A stretch of 36,865 nt of DNA, taken from Corynebacterium sp. zg-331 (GTDB taxonomy: Bacteria; Actinomycetota; Actinomycetes; Mycobacteriales; Mycobacteriaceae). The notes below the pieces were generated by a model. It had not been told where the DNA came from, ran no database searches, and worked only from the letters and a program-made list of their open reading frames with translations. Below, piece by piece: positions 23,282-32,901 of the stretch (within the stretch, counting starts at the first letter, position 1; each line of letters begins with the position of its first letter). Made by a program: the position numbers and the translations under genes. The stretch spans positions 1-36,865 of the forward strand of contig NZ_JACMYD010000012.1 in the NCBI RefSeq assembly GCF_014267345.1, written 5' to 3'.

Positions 23282-25435
23282 GTGCACGAAAGCGAAGAGA
23301 TCCGCCGCGAACAGCAATACGTGGATATGCTGTTCGCGCGCCTCGACGCCGAGGTGTCCCAGGCCAACGAACGCCTGCGGGATATCGCACTGAATATCGA
23401 CCCCGCCAACCCTAAGGCCGAGGCGCTGGTGCAGCGGGAAACGGAATACCATTCCCTCAACGCCAAGCTTGACCGGCTCAACCTCGCTCAATTGGGTTTG
23501 GTCTTTGGGCGCATCGATATCGAGGGCGAGGGGGACAATCCCATCGGTCCCGGGATGGATCGGCGCTACATCGGCCGCATGGGGCTCGATGACCGGGACG
23601 ATCACTACCGCACGCTGCTCCTCGACTGGCGTGCCCCCATGGCCCGCCCCTTCTACCTGGCTACCACCGCCCACCCCGAGGGCGTGCATCTGCGCCGCCA
23701 CATCCGTACCACGGGCCGCGAGGTCACCGCGATCGATGACGAACGCCTCTCCGGGCGGGGCGAACACACCACCCGCGGGGGCGTGGCCGGGGAGGCTGCG
23801 CTGCTGCACGCCATGCAACGCGCCCGCACCGGAAAAATGCGCAACATCGTGGAGACCATTCAGCGCGAGCAGGACCGCATTATCCGCGATGATACCCGCG
23901 GGGTGCTCGTAGTAGAGGGCGGCCCGGGCACCGGGAAAACCGCCGTAGCCCTGCACCGGGTGGCCTACCTGCTCTACACCTGGCGCGAGCAATTGTCCCG
24001 CACCGGCGTGCTTATTGTGGGCCCCAACCGCACCTTTTTGGACTACATCTCCCACGTGCTGCCGGAGCTAGGAGAAACCGGCGTGGTGCTCTCTACCGTC
24101 GGCGAACTCTACCCCGGTACGATCCCTACCCGTTCCGAGGACACCCTCGCGCAGGAAATTAAGGGTTCGGAGGAAATGGCCGTGATCCTTGCCGAGGCCA
24201 TCAAGGATCGCCAGCGCCTCCCCACAACCACGGTGACGCTGCGGATCGACTCGCTGGCCATCAACATCACCCCGACCATGGTAAAGCGGGCCCGCACGCG
24301 GGCCCGGCGCTCCCGCCGCCCGCACAACGAAGCCCGCGCGGTCTTCCGCGAGCACTTCATCGAGCAGCTGGCCCAGGACATGGCCCGGCTCATCGGGGCC
24401 GATCCCCTGGGCGGGCACAACCTGCTCTCCCGCGCGGACGTGGACCAGCTCCACGACGACCTCGCGGAGGAACCAGAGGTGGCCCGACTCATCGACGAGT
24501 TCTGGCCCATCCTCACCCCGGAGGACGTGCTAGGCGAGCTCCTCGACTCCGCCGAAACCATCGCCCGCGTGGCCCGCGACTACGACGAGGAAACCCAGGC
24601 CGCACTCCTGCGCCCGGCACCCGGGTGGGCACCCTCCGACGCCGCACTGCTCGACGAGCTGGCCCACCTCCTCGGCACGACGCCCGCCACCGCGGATAAG
24701 GAGAACCGGCGGCAACGCATCGAGGAGGCCCAAGAGGCCCTCGACATTCTTCAGGGGTCCGCAGTGACCGATAACGACGAGGTCTTCGAGGCCGAATACC
24801 TGGGAGCCTACGATGTGATCGACGCCGAGGCACTAGCCGCCCGTCAAGAGGAGCGCGATACCCGCACCACCGCCCAACGCGCGGCCGCCGACCGACTCTG
24901 GGCCTTCGGCCACGTGATCGTGGACGAAGCCCAGGAGCTGACCCCCATGGAATGGCGCATGATCTTTCGCCGCTGTCCCTCACGGTGGATGACGCTGGTG
25001 GGCGACATCGCCCAGACCGGTTCCCCCGCGGGAGTGGATTCCTGGGTGCAGACCCTGGAACCCTACGTTGGAACCCGATTCCGCCACCACCGCCTGAGCG
25101 TCAATTATCGGACCCCGGCAGAAATCATGGAGGTAGCCGCCGCGATCCTGCGGCGGATCGATCCCGAGGCCACCCCGGACACGGCGATCCGAGAATCCGG
25201 TTTCCCTATCCGGCGTGTCTCCGAGGTTCCCGCACCGCCCGCGGATGGCCGTTCCTGGACGGTGGTCCGCGCCGAGAACGTCGCGGAGATCAAGGGCCTG
25301 GAGTACGACCACGTGGTGGTGGTTGATCCCCAGGCCATCGTCGCCGCCTCTCCCCAAGGCTGGCAGAACCTCTATGTGGCGGTCACCCGTGCTACTCAGA
25401 CGCTCACCATCGTAGGGCCAGACCCCACGGACTAG
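23282..25435 (+). CDS. HelD/UvrD-like superfamily 1 ATPase
   Basis: A 717-residue SF1 motor of the actinobacterial HelD type. In related species HelD proteins bind RNA polymerase and free stalled complexes; a DNA helicase role is the alternative. An N-terminal coiled arm (about 1-75) comes first, then Walker A GGPGTGKT (213-220), DEAQ (in VIVDEAQEL), GDIAQ, SVNYRTP, KGLEYDHVVVV and AVTRATQTL, the full SF1A motif series. The start is GTG at 23282 with GGAGG six bases upstream. Its TAG overlaps the convergent UspA gene's stop, sharing CTAG. Confidence 0.85.
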   Translation: MHESEEIRREQQYVDMLFARLDAEVSQANERLRDIALNIDPANPKAEALVQRETEYHSLNAKLDRLNLAQLGLVFGRIDIEGEGDNPIGPGMDRRYIGRMGLDDRDDHYRTLLLDWRAPMARPFYLATTAHPEGVHLRRHIRTTGREVTAIDDERLSGRGEHTTRGGVAGEAALLHAMQRARTGKMRNIVETIQREQDRIIRDDTRGVLVVEGGPGTGKTAVALHRVAYLLYTWREQLSRTGVLIVGPNRTFLDYISHVLPELGETGVVLSTVGELYPGTIPTRSEDTLAQEIKGSEEMAVILAEAIKDRQRLPTTTVTLRIDSLAINITPTMVKRARTRARRSRRPHNEARAVFREHFIEQLAQDMARLIGADPLGGHNLLSRADVDQLHDDLAEEPEVARLIDEFWPILTPEDVLGELLDSAETIARVARDYDEETQAALLRPAPGWAPSDAALLDELAHLLGTTPATADKENRRQRIEEAQEALDILQGSAVTDNDEVFEAEYLGAYDVIDAEALAARQEERDTRTTAQRAAADRLWAFGHVIVDEAQELTPMEWRMIFRRCPSRWMTLVGDIAQTGSPAGVDSWVQTLEPYVGTRFRHHRLSVNYRTPAEIMEVAAAILRRIDPEATPDTAIRESGFPIRRVSEVPAPPADGRSWTVVRAENVAEIKGLEYDHVVVVDPQAIVAASPQGWQNLYVAVTRATQTLTIVGPDPTD

Positions 25436-25875
25436 CTCACGGTGTGCACGATCATCACGTCGCAGTCGGACTGGCGGGCCACGTCCGCCGGCACGGAGCC
25501 CAACAGGCGGCCGGTGAGCGAGTTGATCCCACGGTTGCCCACGATGAGCAGGTCAGCCTGGTGCTCGTTGACGATCTCCATGAGCGCCTGCACGGGAGTG
25601 CCGCGGCGAATGGCCGTTTCCACCTTCTGCGCCCCCGTCTCGCGGGCGTAGGCGGCGGCCGCATCCAGATTCCTCTGAGCCGGATCGTCACCCAGGATGG
25701 TCACGGAATCTTGGCGCAGCGTTTGTGAGGCTTCTTCCTTGTTCTCGTAGTAGGCGCAGCCGATGATCAGCGTGGCGTCGAAGGCCGCCGCGATCTTGGC
25801 CGCACGCTCCACCGCCAGCATGGAGGACTTGGAACCATCCGTTCCCACGACGATCTTCTGGTAATTCTCGCTCAT
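25432..25875 (-). CDS. universal stress protein (UspA family), copy 2
   Basis: This 147-residue protein has a single Usp domain. It has the N-terminal IVVGTDGS and the ATP-binding pattern G-2x-G-9x-G-S (GNRG then GS), followed by VADVARQSDCDVMIV-like residues. Usp proteins bind ATP and respond to stress or starvation. The ATG at 25875 has an AGGGAAGG site. It lies 38 bases after the other Usp gene, its paralog, and is convergent with the HelD-like gene. Confidence 0.92.
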   Translation of the reverse strand: MSENYQKIVVGTDGSKSSMLAVERAAKIAAAFDATLIIGCAYYENKEEASQTLRQDSVTILGDDPAQRNLDAAAAYARETGAQKVETAIRRGTPVQALMEIVNEHQADLLIVGNRGINSLTGRLLGSVPADVARQSDCDVMIVHTVS

Positions 25876-25913
25876 GAACCTTCCCTCACGTTCGATGTCA
25901 CTCGGGGTCTAGC

Positions 25914-26363
25914 CTACGCCTGCTCGGTGTTGACGATCATCACGTCCACCGGAGACTTTCGCGCCACGCCCGTGGGGATATTGCCAAAGATGCGACCAGA
26001 AAGACTGTGCATGCCTTTGTTGCCCAGCACGAGCAGATCCGCGTCCTTCTCCTTGGCCGCCTCAGTAAGCGCCACGATGGGTGCCCCGGAGGTCTTATAC
26101 AACTCGATGTCCGTGGCGCCCTCGTCCCGGGCCACGGCGCGCGCCTCCTCCAGATACTCGTCCGCCCGCTGCTCGCTGACCACGGGCACCGAGGTCGCCT
26201 CCGAGCCAGGCGAGTTCAAAACCGAGCCGGAGGCCTCGTAATAGGCGCAAATGAGAACCAATTTTGCCTCATACACGCGGGCCAGGCTGGCAGCCTTACG
26301 CACGGCCACGAGGGCGGTATCAGAGCCATCCGTGCCCGCCGCCACAGTAGTATAACTAACCAT
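25914..26363 (-). CDS. universal stress protein (UspA family), copy 1
   Basis: This 149-residue Usp protein begins with VAAGTDGSDTA. Its nucleotide loop reads GNKG then, nine residues on, G-N instead of G-S, so the residue that would touch the ATP phosphates differs from copy 2; ATP binding may be weaker. The C-terminus ends in VDVMIVNTEQA, closely like its neighbour. The ATG at 26363 starts 38 bases after the uvrB stop, so it is probably read together with uvrB. Confidence 0.92.
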   Translation of the reverse strand: MVSYTTVAAGTDGSDTALVAVRKAASLARVYEAKLVLICAYYEASGSVLNSPGSEATSVPVVSEQRADEYLEEARAVARDEGATDIELYKTSGAPIVALTEAAKEKDADLLVLGNKGMHSLSGRIFGNIPTGVARKSPVDVMIVNTEQA

Positions 26364-26401
26364 GCTGTTTCACTCACATCCTTACACAAGACTCACGGAG
26401 A

Positions 26402-28486
26402 TCATATTCCCATTTCCTTGATACCACGCAGCTCCTTTTTCAGGTCAGCAATCTCGTCGCGCAGCCGCCCCGCCAGCTCAAACTTCAGCTCGCGGGCCGC
26501 CGCCCCCATCTGCGCGGTGAGATCGTCGATGAGCTTTTGTACCTCCGCGGCCGGCATGTCCTTGGCCCGGGGACGATCCACCGTGGCCGCCGAGCCGCCG
26601 TCTCCTTCTTCCCTCTCGTAAACCTGATCCAAGATGTCCGCGATCTTCTTGCGTAAAGGCTGCGGGTCGATACCATGTTCCTCGTTATAGGCGATCTGCT
26701 TGGCCCTGCGGCGCTCCGTCTCGTCGAGGGCATATTGCATGGAGTCCGTCACGGAGTCGGCGTACATGATCACTGCCCCGGAGACGTTACGGGCGGCGCG
26801 GCCTATGGTCTGAATCAGGGAACGCTCGGAGCGCAGGAAGCCCTCCTTATCCGCATCCAGGATGGCCACCAGGGACACTTCTGGGAGGTCGAGTCCCTCG
26901 CGCAGGAGATTGATGCCCACCAAAACGTCGTATTCCCCAAGGCGCAATTGTCGCAACAATTCCACGCGCTGCAAAGTATCGATATCGGAATGAAGGTACC
27001 GAACTCGGATGCCATTTTCCAGGAAGTAATCGGTGAGATCCTCGGCCATCTTCTTGGTCAACGTGGTCACCAGCACGCGCTCGTCCTTGCCGGTGCGCAC
27101 GCGGATCTCCTCCATGAGGTCATCGATCTGTCCTCTGGTGGGGCGCACGTCCACCGTGGGATCCACCAGACCCGTGGGACGAATGACCTGCTCCACGAAT
27201 TCCCCGCCGGAGGCGGCCATCTCGTAATCCCCGGGGGTAGCCGACAGGTACACCGTCTGCCCCACCCGATCCTCGAACTCATCGAAGGTAAGGGGACGGT
27301 TATCCACCGCCGAGGGCAGACGGAAACCAAACTCCACGAGATTGCGCTTGCGCGACATATCGCCCTCGTACATGCCACCAATCTGGGGCACGGTCACATG
27401 CGACTCATCGATAATCGTGAGAAAATCCTCCGGGAAATAATCGATGAGGGTAGCCGGGGCGGAGCCGGCCGCCCTGCCGTCGATGTGGCGCGAATAGTTC
27501 TCAATGCCGGAGCAAAAACCCATCTGTTCGATCATTTCCAGGTCGTACTCCGTGCGCATCCGTAGCCGCTGGGCCTCCAGAAGCTTGCCTCGGTTTTCCA
27601 GATCCGCCAGGCGCTCCGAAAGCTCGATCTTGATCTCGGAGACGGCCTTGTTCATGCGTTCCGGACCGGCCACGTAGTGTGTGGCCGGAAAGATTCGCAG
27701 CTGGTCCACCTTGCGGATCTCCTCCCCCGTGACCGGGTGGATGTAATAGAGGGCGTCCACCTCGTCGCCGAAGAACTCCACCCGCACCGCCACTTCCTCG
27801 TAGGCCGGGATGATATCCACGGTGTCACCCTTAACGCGAAAGGAACCCCGCGCCAGCGCCACGTCATTACGGTCGTATTGAATATCCACTAGCAGACGCA
27901 AAAAACGATCCCGCTCGATCTCCTCGCCCACCTTGAGCACGGCGGAGCGATCCAAATACGACTGCGGGGTACCCAGGCCGTAAATGCAGGAGACGGAGGA
28001 GACCACCACCACGTCGCGGCGCGAGAGCAGCGAGGAGGTTGCCCGGTGACGCAAACGCTCCACGTCCTCGTTGATGGAGGAATCTTTTTCGATATACGTA
28101 TCCGTCTGCGCGATGTACGCCTCCGGCTGATAATAGTCGTAATAACTGACGAAGTATTCCACCGCGTTATTGGGCAATAATTGGCGCAGCTCGTTGGCCA
28201 GCTGCGCGGCCAACGTCTTATTCGGCGCCATCACCAACGTGGGACGCTGCTGCTTTTCGATGAGCCACGCCGCCGTGGCGGACTTTCCCGTACCCGTGGC
28301 CCCCATCAGCACCACGTCGCGCTCCCCTCTGCGCAACCGCTCATCGAGCTCCTTGATCGCGGCGGGCTGATCGCCCGCGGGCGCGTACTCGGATACCACC
28401 TCGAAAGGGCGATCGGAACGCTCGATATCCCCCACGGGGCGGAACTCGGCGTGGGAAAGGACGGGATGCTCAGCAGCGAAAGCCAT
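26402..28486 (-). CDS. uvrB: excinuclease ABC subunit B
   Basis: UvrB takes the lesion from UvrA, opens the DNA and recruits UvrC. The 694 residues include Walker A GATGTGKS (62-69), the damage-probing beta-hairpin around [15 protein letters not shown] (in [14 protein letters not shown]), helicase motifs ending in QTIGRAARN, and a C-terminal UVR domain that contacts UvrC. I take the ATG at 28486; a GTG two codons earlier is possible, and neither has a good ribosome binding site. It starts about 35 bases after the coaE stop. Confidence 0.97.
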   Translation of the reverse strand: MAFAAEHPVLSHAEFRPVGDIERSDRPFEVVSEYAPAGDQPAAIKELDERLRRGERDVVLMGATGTGKSATAAWLIEKQQRPTLVMAPNKTLAAQLANELRQLLPNNAVEYFVSYYDYYQPEAYIAQTDTYIEKDSSINEDVERLRHRATSSLLSRRDVVVVSSVSCIYGLGTPQSYLDRSAVLKVGEEIERDRFLRLLVDIQYDRNDVALARGSFRVKGDTVDIIPAYEEVAVRVEFFGDEVDALYYIHPVTGEEIRKVDQLRIFPATHYVAGPERMNKAVSEIKIELSERLADLENRGKLLEAQRLRMRTEYDLEMIEQMGFCSGIENYSRHIDGRAAGSAPATLIDYFPEDFLTIIDESHVTVPQIGGMYEGDMSRKRNLVEFGFRLPSAVDNRPLTFDEFEDRVGQTVYLSATPGDYEMAASGGEFVEQVIRPTGLVDPTVDVRPTRGQIDDLMEEIRVRTGKDERVLVTTLTKKMAEDLTDYFLENGIRVRYLHSDIDTLQRVELLRQLRLGEYDVLVGINLLREGLDLPEVSLVAILDADKEGFLRSERSLIQTIGRAARNVSGAVIMYADSVTDSMQYALDETERRRAKQIAYNEEHGIDPQPLRKKIADILDQVYEREEGDGGSAATVDRPRAKDMPAAEVQKLIDDLTAQMGAAARELKFELAGRLRDEIADLKKELRGIKEMGI

Positions 28487-28521
28487 GACCACGATGGTAC
28501 CGGCACGCCACGGCAGAGGGG

Positions 28522-29118
28522 CTAGGTCAGAGGCCTCAGCCGTCGCACCAGGGCCATCACCTGTTCCTCGAGTCGTTCTGAGGAGCCGTTGTTATCGATG
28601 AGCACGTCGGCGGCGGCACGGCGGGCGGCGTCGTCTATCTGCGCCGCCATCCGGCGGCGCGCGTCCTGCGCGCTCATCCCGCGGCCCACCAGGCGCGTCA
28701 CCCTCGTCTCCGGGTCGGCGTCCACCACCACGGTCAGATCCATGCCCCGATGCAGGCCCTTCTCCACCAGCAGCGGCATATCGTAGATCGCCACCGTCGC
28801 ACCGGCGGCCTCCACCGCGGCAAAACGACGCGCGGTTTCGGCCTCGATGCGCGGGTGCATGATCGAGTTGAGCAGCTCGGTGTGCCGGGCGTCGGCAAAG
28901 GCGCGCTCGGCCAGGGCCGCACGATCCAGGCAGCCATCCGGGCGCAAAATCTCCGGGCCGAAGGCCCGCGCCAGCTCCTCCAGGGCGGACTGACCCGGCT
29001 CGACTATCTCGCGCGCGAGGAGATCGGCGTCCACCACGGGGAAGCCGACTCGGGCCAGCAGCGCGGCCACCGTGGATTTACCGCTGCCAATGCCGCCGGT
29101 GAGTCCCACCTTCCGCAT
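28522..29118 (-). CDS. coaE: dephospho-CoA kinase
   Basis: Last enzyme of coenzyme A synthesis; it phosphorylates the 3' hydroxyl of dephospho-CoA. At 198 residues it has a P-loop GGIGSGKS (8-15), the [11 protein letters not shown] segment, and RPD/DARR-type residues typical of the kinase fold. It starts with ATG at 29118 (or GTG at 29121), directly after the ptsG stop. The C-terminal DUF-type extension seen in mycobacterial CoaE is absent. It is part of a close-packed run ptsG-coaE-uvrB. Confidence 0.95.
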   Translation of the reverse strand: MRKVGLTGGIGSGKSTVAALLARVGFPVVDADLLAREIVEPGQSALEELARAFGPEILRPDGCLDRAALAERAFADARHTELLNSIMHPRIEAETARRFAAVEAAGATVAIYDMPLLVEKGLHRGMDLTVVVDADPETRVTRLVGRGMSAQDARRRMAAQIDDAARRAAADVLIDNNGSSERLEEQVMALVRRLRPLT

Positions 29119-29121
29119 CAC

Positions 29122-31125
29122 CTAGACCGCCTCGGGTTCCTTGGCCGCCACTGCGATCAGCTTCACCCCGGGGGCAACGTCCCCTGAGGTGCGCAGCGGT
29201 GCTACCGAGCCGAACTTCTTGTGGTTAGTCACCAGCACCGGGGTGATCGGACTATAGCCCGCGGCCTCGATGACCGCCCGGTCAAAGCGCACGAGCGGCT
29301 GACCCGCCGCGACCCGATCCCCCTTGGCCACGAGCAGCTCGAAGCCCTTGCCCTCCATGTTCACGGTATCCACGCCGATGTGCACAAGCAGCTGCACGCC
29401 ACCATCGAGCTTCAGGCCGATCGCGTGGCCCGTGGGGAAGGCGGCTATCACCTTCGCCTCCGCGGGTGCCACGACCGTATCCCCCGTGGGATCGATCGCC
29501 ACGCCGTGGCCCACCGCCCCGGCGGCCAAGGCGGCGTCCGGAACCTCGCTCAGGGGCAACACGTGCCCCACCAGCGGCGCGGTGATACTCACTGACCTCG
29601 CCGGGGTGGCGGCAGCGATCCGCTCTTCCTCCGCCAGGTTCGCCGCGTCGCGTTCCGCGGCGATCTGGGCGCGCATCTCCTCGCGCTCCTGCTTGGTGCG
29701 ATAATCCAGGGCCAGGGTGAGCAGCAGCGAGGTGCCAAAGGCCGCGCCAATACCCAGCGTGTATCCCAACCAGGGATCCATCGCGGTAATGGTGAGCACG
29801 GAGGTAAACACGAAGGCGTAGGCCTTGACGTCGAAGATTCCCACGATGATCCCGCCCACGAGGCAACCCGGCAGCAGGCGCCAGTAGGACTTGCGGAAGC
29901 GTAGCAAGACGCCGTACAGGCTCGGTTCCGAGATGCCGCCGAGCAGGCCGGCAAACATACCGCCGGCCGCAACCTGGCGCATGGGCTTATTGCGCTCCTT
30001 GAGGGAAAGGATCAACACCCCGGTAATCACGCCAAAGCAAGCAAAGTTCCAGGCCCCCATGGGGCCCTGGATGAAGTCGTAGCCCAGGGTGTTGAGATTG
30101 ACGATCATGATCGCGTTGAGCGGCCAGTGCAGACCGAGCGGCACCAGGAAGGGATATAGCAGCGGGATCACCACCGCCAGGATGAACGGGGAGAGATCGT
30201 TGAGCCAAAACAGCCCCTGCGCGATCGCGTTACCCAGGCCGATGCCCACGGGGCCCATAACGAAGGCCGTGGCGGGAATGAGGATCAGTAGGCAGAGGAA
30301 AGGCACAAAGACCATCTGGACTGCGGCCGGGATGATCTTCTTCAGGCCCTTTTCCACGAAGAACAACGCGATGGCCGCCAGCAGGGGCGGGAATACCTGG
30401 CCACCATAATCCTGGATGGTCATGGGTAGACCAAACACGTCCACCTGATATTGCACGGCCCCCTCGACCGAGGTGGGGATCTCTCGGGCCACATCCTTCA
30501 AACCCATGAACTCCGGAGTGAGCAGGGCCGCGGGGATTGCCGCGCCCACCCACTCGTTGGCGCCCAGCTTCCGCGCCGCCGTGGCCCCCACCATGATCGG
30601 CAGGAAATAGAACACCGAACGCCACATGGCGTGCAGGAACTGATACGTGGGCGGCTGCTCGCTCATGGGGGCGCGGAAGTCCTGCCAACCCAGGGCGTTA
30701 TCGGCCAGCACGAGCATCGTGATGATCAGCGAGGCACCGAGCAGGGCCCATAAGACGGGGCGAAACGTGTCTGATAGGAACTCGAAGCAATAATCGATCC
30801 ACGAATATTTGCCACGTACTCCCCCGTAGTCCTTCTTCCCTGGTTTTTTATCCGCTTCGCTCAGGGTGGCCATCGCGGGATCGCGCATGATCTCCGCGTA
30901 GTAGTCTGCCACCCCTCCCCCCATAATCACCTGAAGGCCGGTGCTTCCCTGCTTGACTACTCCGAGCACGGCCGGGTCTTTCTCCAGGGCCGCCACGTCC
31001 ACCCGGCTTTGATCCTGGAGCTGGAAGCGCAGGCGCGTGGCGCAGTGAGTAAGAGACGAGACGTTCGCGGCACCACCGATTTCCCTGATGATGTGCTGGG
31101 ACGTCGTCGCCGTGGAAGAGGACAT
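29122..31125 (-). CDS. ptsG: PTS glucose transporter, EIIBCA
   Basis: A membrane transporter that takes up and phosphorylates a sugar, 667 residues in the order IIB-IIC-IIA. IIB is at the N-terminus with phosphorylated Cys28 (in LTHCATRL). IIC follows with about ten hydrophobic segments. IIA is C-terminal, with the active-site His in LLVHIGVDTV. The position between rpsA and coaE is that of ptsG in Corynebacterium, so glucose is the likely sugar; trehalose or sucrose specificity cannot be excluded. I choose the ATG at 31125 with a GGAAAGG site; the TTG at 31146 is less likely. It ends right at the coaE start. Confidence 0.9.
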   Translation of the reverse strand: MSSSTATTSQHIIREIGGAANVSSLTHCATRLRFQLQDQSRVDVAALEKDPAVLGVVKQGSTGLQVIMGGGVADYYAEIMRDPAMATLSEADKKPGKKDYGGVRGKYSWIDYCFEFLSDTFRPVLWALLGASLIITMLVLADNALGWQDFRAPMSEQPPTYQFLHAMWRSVFYFLPIMVGATAARKLGANEWVGAAIPAALLTPEFMGLKDVAREIPTSVEGAVQYQVDVFGLPMTIQDYGGQVFPPLLAAIALFFVEKGLKKIIPAAVQMVFVPFLCLLILIPATAFVMGPVGIGLGNAIAQGLFWLNDLSPFILAVVIPLLYPFLVPLGLHWPLNAIMIVNLNTLGYDFIQGPMGAWNFACFGVITGVLILSLKERNKPMRQVAAGGMFAGLLGGISEPSLYGVLLRFRKSYWRLLPGCLVGGIIVGIFDVKAYAFVFTSVLTITAMDPWLGYTLGIGAAFGTSLLLTLALDYRTKQEREEMRAQIAAERDAANLAEEERIAAATPARSVSITAPLVGHVLPLSEVPDAALAAGAVGHGVAIDPTGDTVVAPAEAKVIAAFPTGHAIGLKLDGGVQLLVHIGVDTVNMEGKGFELLVAKGDRVAAGQPLVRFDRAVIEAAGYSPITPVLVTNHKKFGSVAPLRTSGDVAPGVKLIAVAAKEPEAV

Positions 31126-31193
31126 AAGGCGTTCACCTTTCCGCAAAACGACACAAATATGCCCTCATCATAGAACGCCCGATCGAGACCATG

Positions 31194-31222
31194 AAAAACC
31201 GCCCGGCGGTCAACCGGGCGGT
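31194..31222 (-). terminator. terminator after rpsA
   Basis: On the minus strand ACCGCCCGG and CCGGGCGGT form a perfect 9-bp stem with a seven-base loop, followed by five T. It starts 18 bases after the rpsA stop and sets rpsA apart from ptsG, which therefore needs its own promoter in 31126-31190 (possible -10 TATGAT or CATATT). Confidence 0.9.
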
Positions 31223-31239
31223 CATGCGGTAGCTACAGA

Positions 31240-32691
31240 CTAGTTACCGGCCAGCTTCTCGCGCAGCGCGGCGAGCTGCTCATCGGAAGCCAGGGAGCCA
31301 GCCTCGGCGTCCTGGGATGCCGGAGCCGCATCCTGGGACTCGGAGGAGTAATTGGTGGCGTCCTGCTCGGCGGCCTCCGCGGCAGCAGCGCGGTGGCGTT
31401 CGATCTGCGCGGAGTGCAGCTGGAAGCGGCGCTCGGACTCGGCGTAGCGGGCCTCCCAGGCCTGACGCTGCTCGTCGTAGCCCTCAAGCCACTCGTTGGT
31501 CTCCGGGTCGAAGCCCTCCGGGAAGATGTAGTTGCCCTGCTCATCGTAGGAGTCGGCCATCCCGTACTTCGAGGGATCGAAGTCCTCGGTGAAGTCCTCA
31601 TCCGCCTGCTTGAGCGAGAGGGAGATGCGGCGACGCTCCAGGTCGATATCGATGACCTTGACCATCGCCTCCTCGCCCACATTGACCACCTGATCGGGCA
31701 CGTCGACGTGGCGCTGGGCCAACTCGGAGATGTGCACCAGGCCCTCGATGCCCTCATCCACACGGACAAAGGCACCGAACGGCACGAGCTTGGTGACCTT
31801 GCCGGGGACGATCTGGCCCACGGCGTGGGTGCGAGCAAACACGCGCCACGGATCTTCCTGCGTGGCCTTCAGGGAGAGGGACACGCGCTCGCGATCGAGA
31901 TCCACGTCGAGCACCTCGACGGTGACCTCATCGCCCACCGTGACGACCTCGGACGGGTGATCGATGTGCTTCCAGGACAGCTCGGAGACGTGCACCAGAC
32001 CGTCCACGCCACCCAGATCCACGAAGGCACCGAAATTGACGATGGAGGACACCACGCCCTTGCGCACCTGTCCCTTCTGGAGCTGGTGCAGGAACTCGGA
32101 GCGCACCTCGGACTGGGTCTGCTCCAGCCAGGCACGGCGGGAAAGCACCACGTTGTTGCGGTGCTTGTCCAGCTCGATGATCTTGGCCTCGATCTCGCTG
32201 CCGATGTAGGGCTCCAGGTCGCGCACACGGCGCATCTCCACCAGGGAGGCGGGCAGGAAGCCGCGCAGGCCGATGTCCAGGATGAGGCCGCCCTTGACGA
32301 CCTCGATGACGGTACCGGTGACCGGCTCGTCGTTCTCCTTGAGCTGCTCGATGGTGCCCCAGGCGCGCTCGTACTGGGCGCGCTTCTTGGACAGAATCAG
32401 GCGGCCTTCCTTGTCCTCCTTGGTGAGAACCAGGGCATCGATCTCGTCGCCGATCTGCACGACCTCATCGGGATCGACGTCGTGCTTGATGGACAGCTCG
32501 CGCGAGGGAATAACGCCCTCGGTCTTGTATCCGATGTCAAGCAGGACCTCATCGTGATCGACCTTCACCACGGTGCCTTCGACGATGTCGCCATCGTTGA
32601 AGTACTTGATGGTCTGATCGACCGCGGCGAGGAAATCCTCAGCGGAGCCAATGTCGTTGATGGCTACCTGAGGGACGTTGGTGTTGGGCAT
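31240..32691 (-). CDS. rpsA: 30S ribosomal protein S1
   Basis: S1 binds mRNA on the small subunit and helps start translation. The 483 residues hold four S1 (OB-fold) repeats, starting near GTVVKVDHDEVLLDIG, GTVIEVVKGGLILDIG, GVVSSIVNFGAFVDLGG and GKVTKLVPFGAFVRV, then an acidic, Ala/Gln-rich tail. Four repeats, not six, is the actinobacterial form. I choose the ATG at 32691 with GGAG upstream; the longer frame to 32754 starts inside the leader. It has its own promoter and a strong terminator. Confidence 0.96.
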   Translation of the reverse strand: MPNTNVPQVAINDIGSAEDFLAAVDQTIKYFNDGDIVEGTVVKVDHDEVLLDIGYKTEGVIPSRELSIKHDVDPDEVVQIGDEIDALVLTKEDKEGRLILSKKRAQYERAWGTIEQLKENDEPVTGTVIEVVKGGLILDIGLRGFLPASLVEMRRVRDLEPYIGSEIEAKIIELDKHRNNVVLSRRAWLEQTQSEVRSEFLHQLQKGQVRKGVVSSIVNFGAFVDLGGVDGLVHVSELSWKHIDHPSEVVTVGDEVTVEVLDVDLDRERVSLSLKATQEDPWRVFARTHAVGQIVPGKVTKLVPFGAFVRVDEGIEGLVHISELAQRHVDVPDQVVNVGEEAMVKVIDIDLERRRISLSLKQADEDFTEDFDPSKYGMADSYDEQGNYIFPEGFDPETNEWLEGYDEQRQAWEARYAESERRFQLHSAQIERHRAAAAEAAEQDATNYSSESQDAAPASQDAEAGSLASDEQLAALREKLAGN

Positions 32692-32756
32692 ATGTTCTTG
32701 TGCTCCGAAATAGAGATAGGAAATAGAAAGCGGACAGGTGCGCGCATCTCTCATGC

Positions 32757-32799
32757 GATGCGGGAAAACCGCTGCGCATGATCCCGTTTCCCGCGCATC
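32757..32799 (-). promoter_or_regulatory. hairpin in rpsA mRNA leader
   Basis: GATGCGGGAAA and TTTCCCGCGCATC pair as a long stem with a two-base bulge, about 65 bases before the rpsA start codon. E. coli S1 represses its own synthesis by binding leader hairpins, so a similar role is possible. The stem is seen; the function is inferred. Confidence 0.4.
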
Positions 32800-32851
32800 C
32801 CCACCCTCCTATCACGATGAGGATACGCCAGAACTTAGATACGCCACCACG

Positions 32852-32880
32852 AGTTTAGCGCTATAGCACAGGACACGCAA
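32852..32880 (-). promoter_or_regulatory. rpsA promoter
   Basis: On the minus strand TTGCGT (32880-32875) and TAAACT (32857-32852) are 17 bases apart. Transcription would start near 32845 and give a leader of about 150 bases before rpsA. The leader includes a repeated TGGCGTATC, two copies 16 bases apart. Confidence 0.6.
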
Positions 32881-32901
32881 GCATCGCCAGTACGAGCGGG
32901 T

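Noticed and set aside
31393..32781. A 462-codon plus-strand ORF opposite rpsA
   Set aside because: It mirrors the S1 repeats on the other strand; rpsA with its promoter and terminator explains the region.
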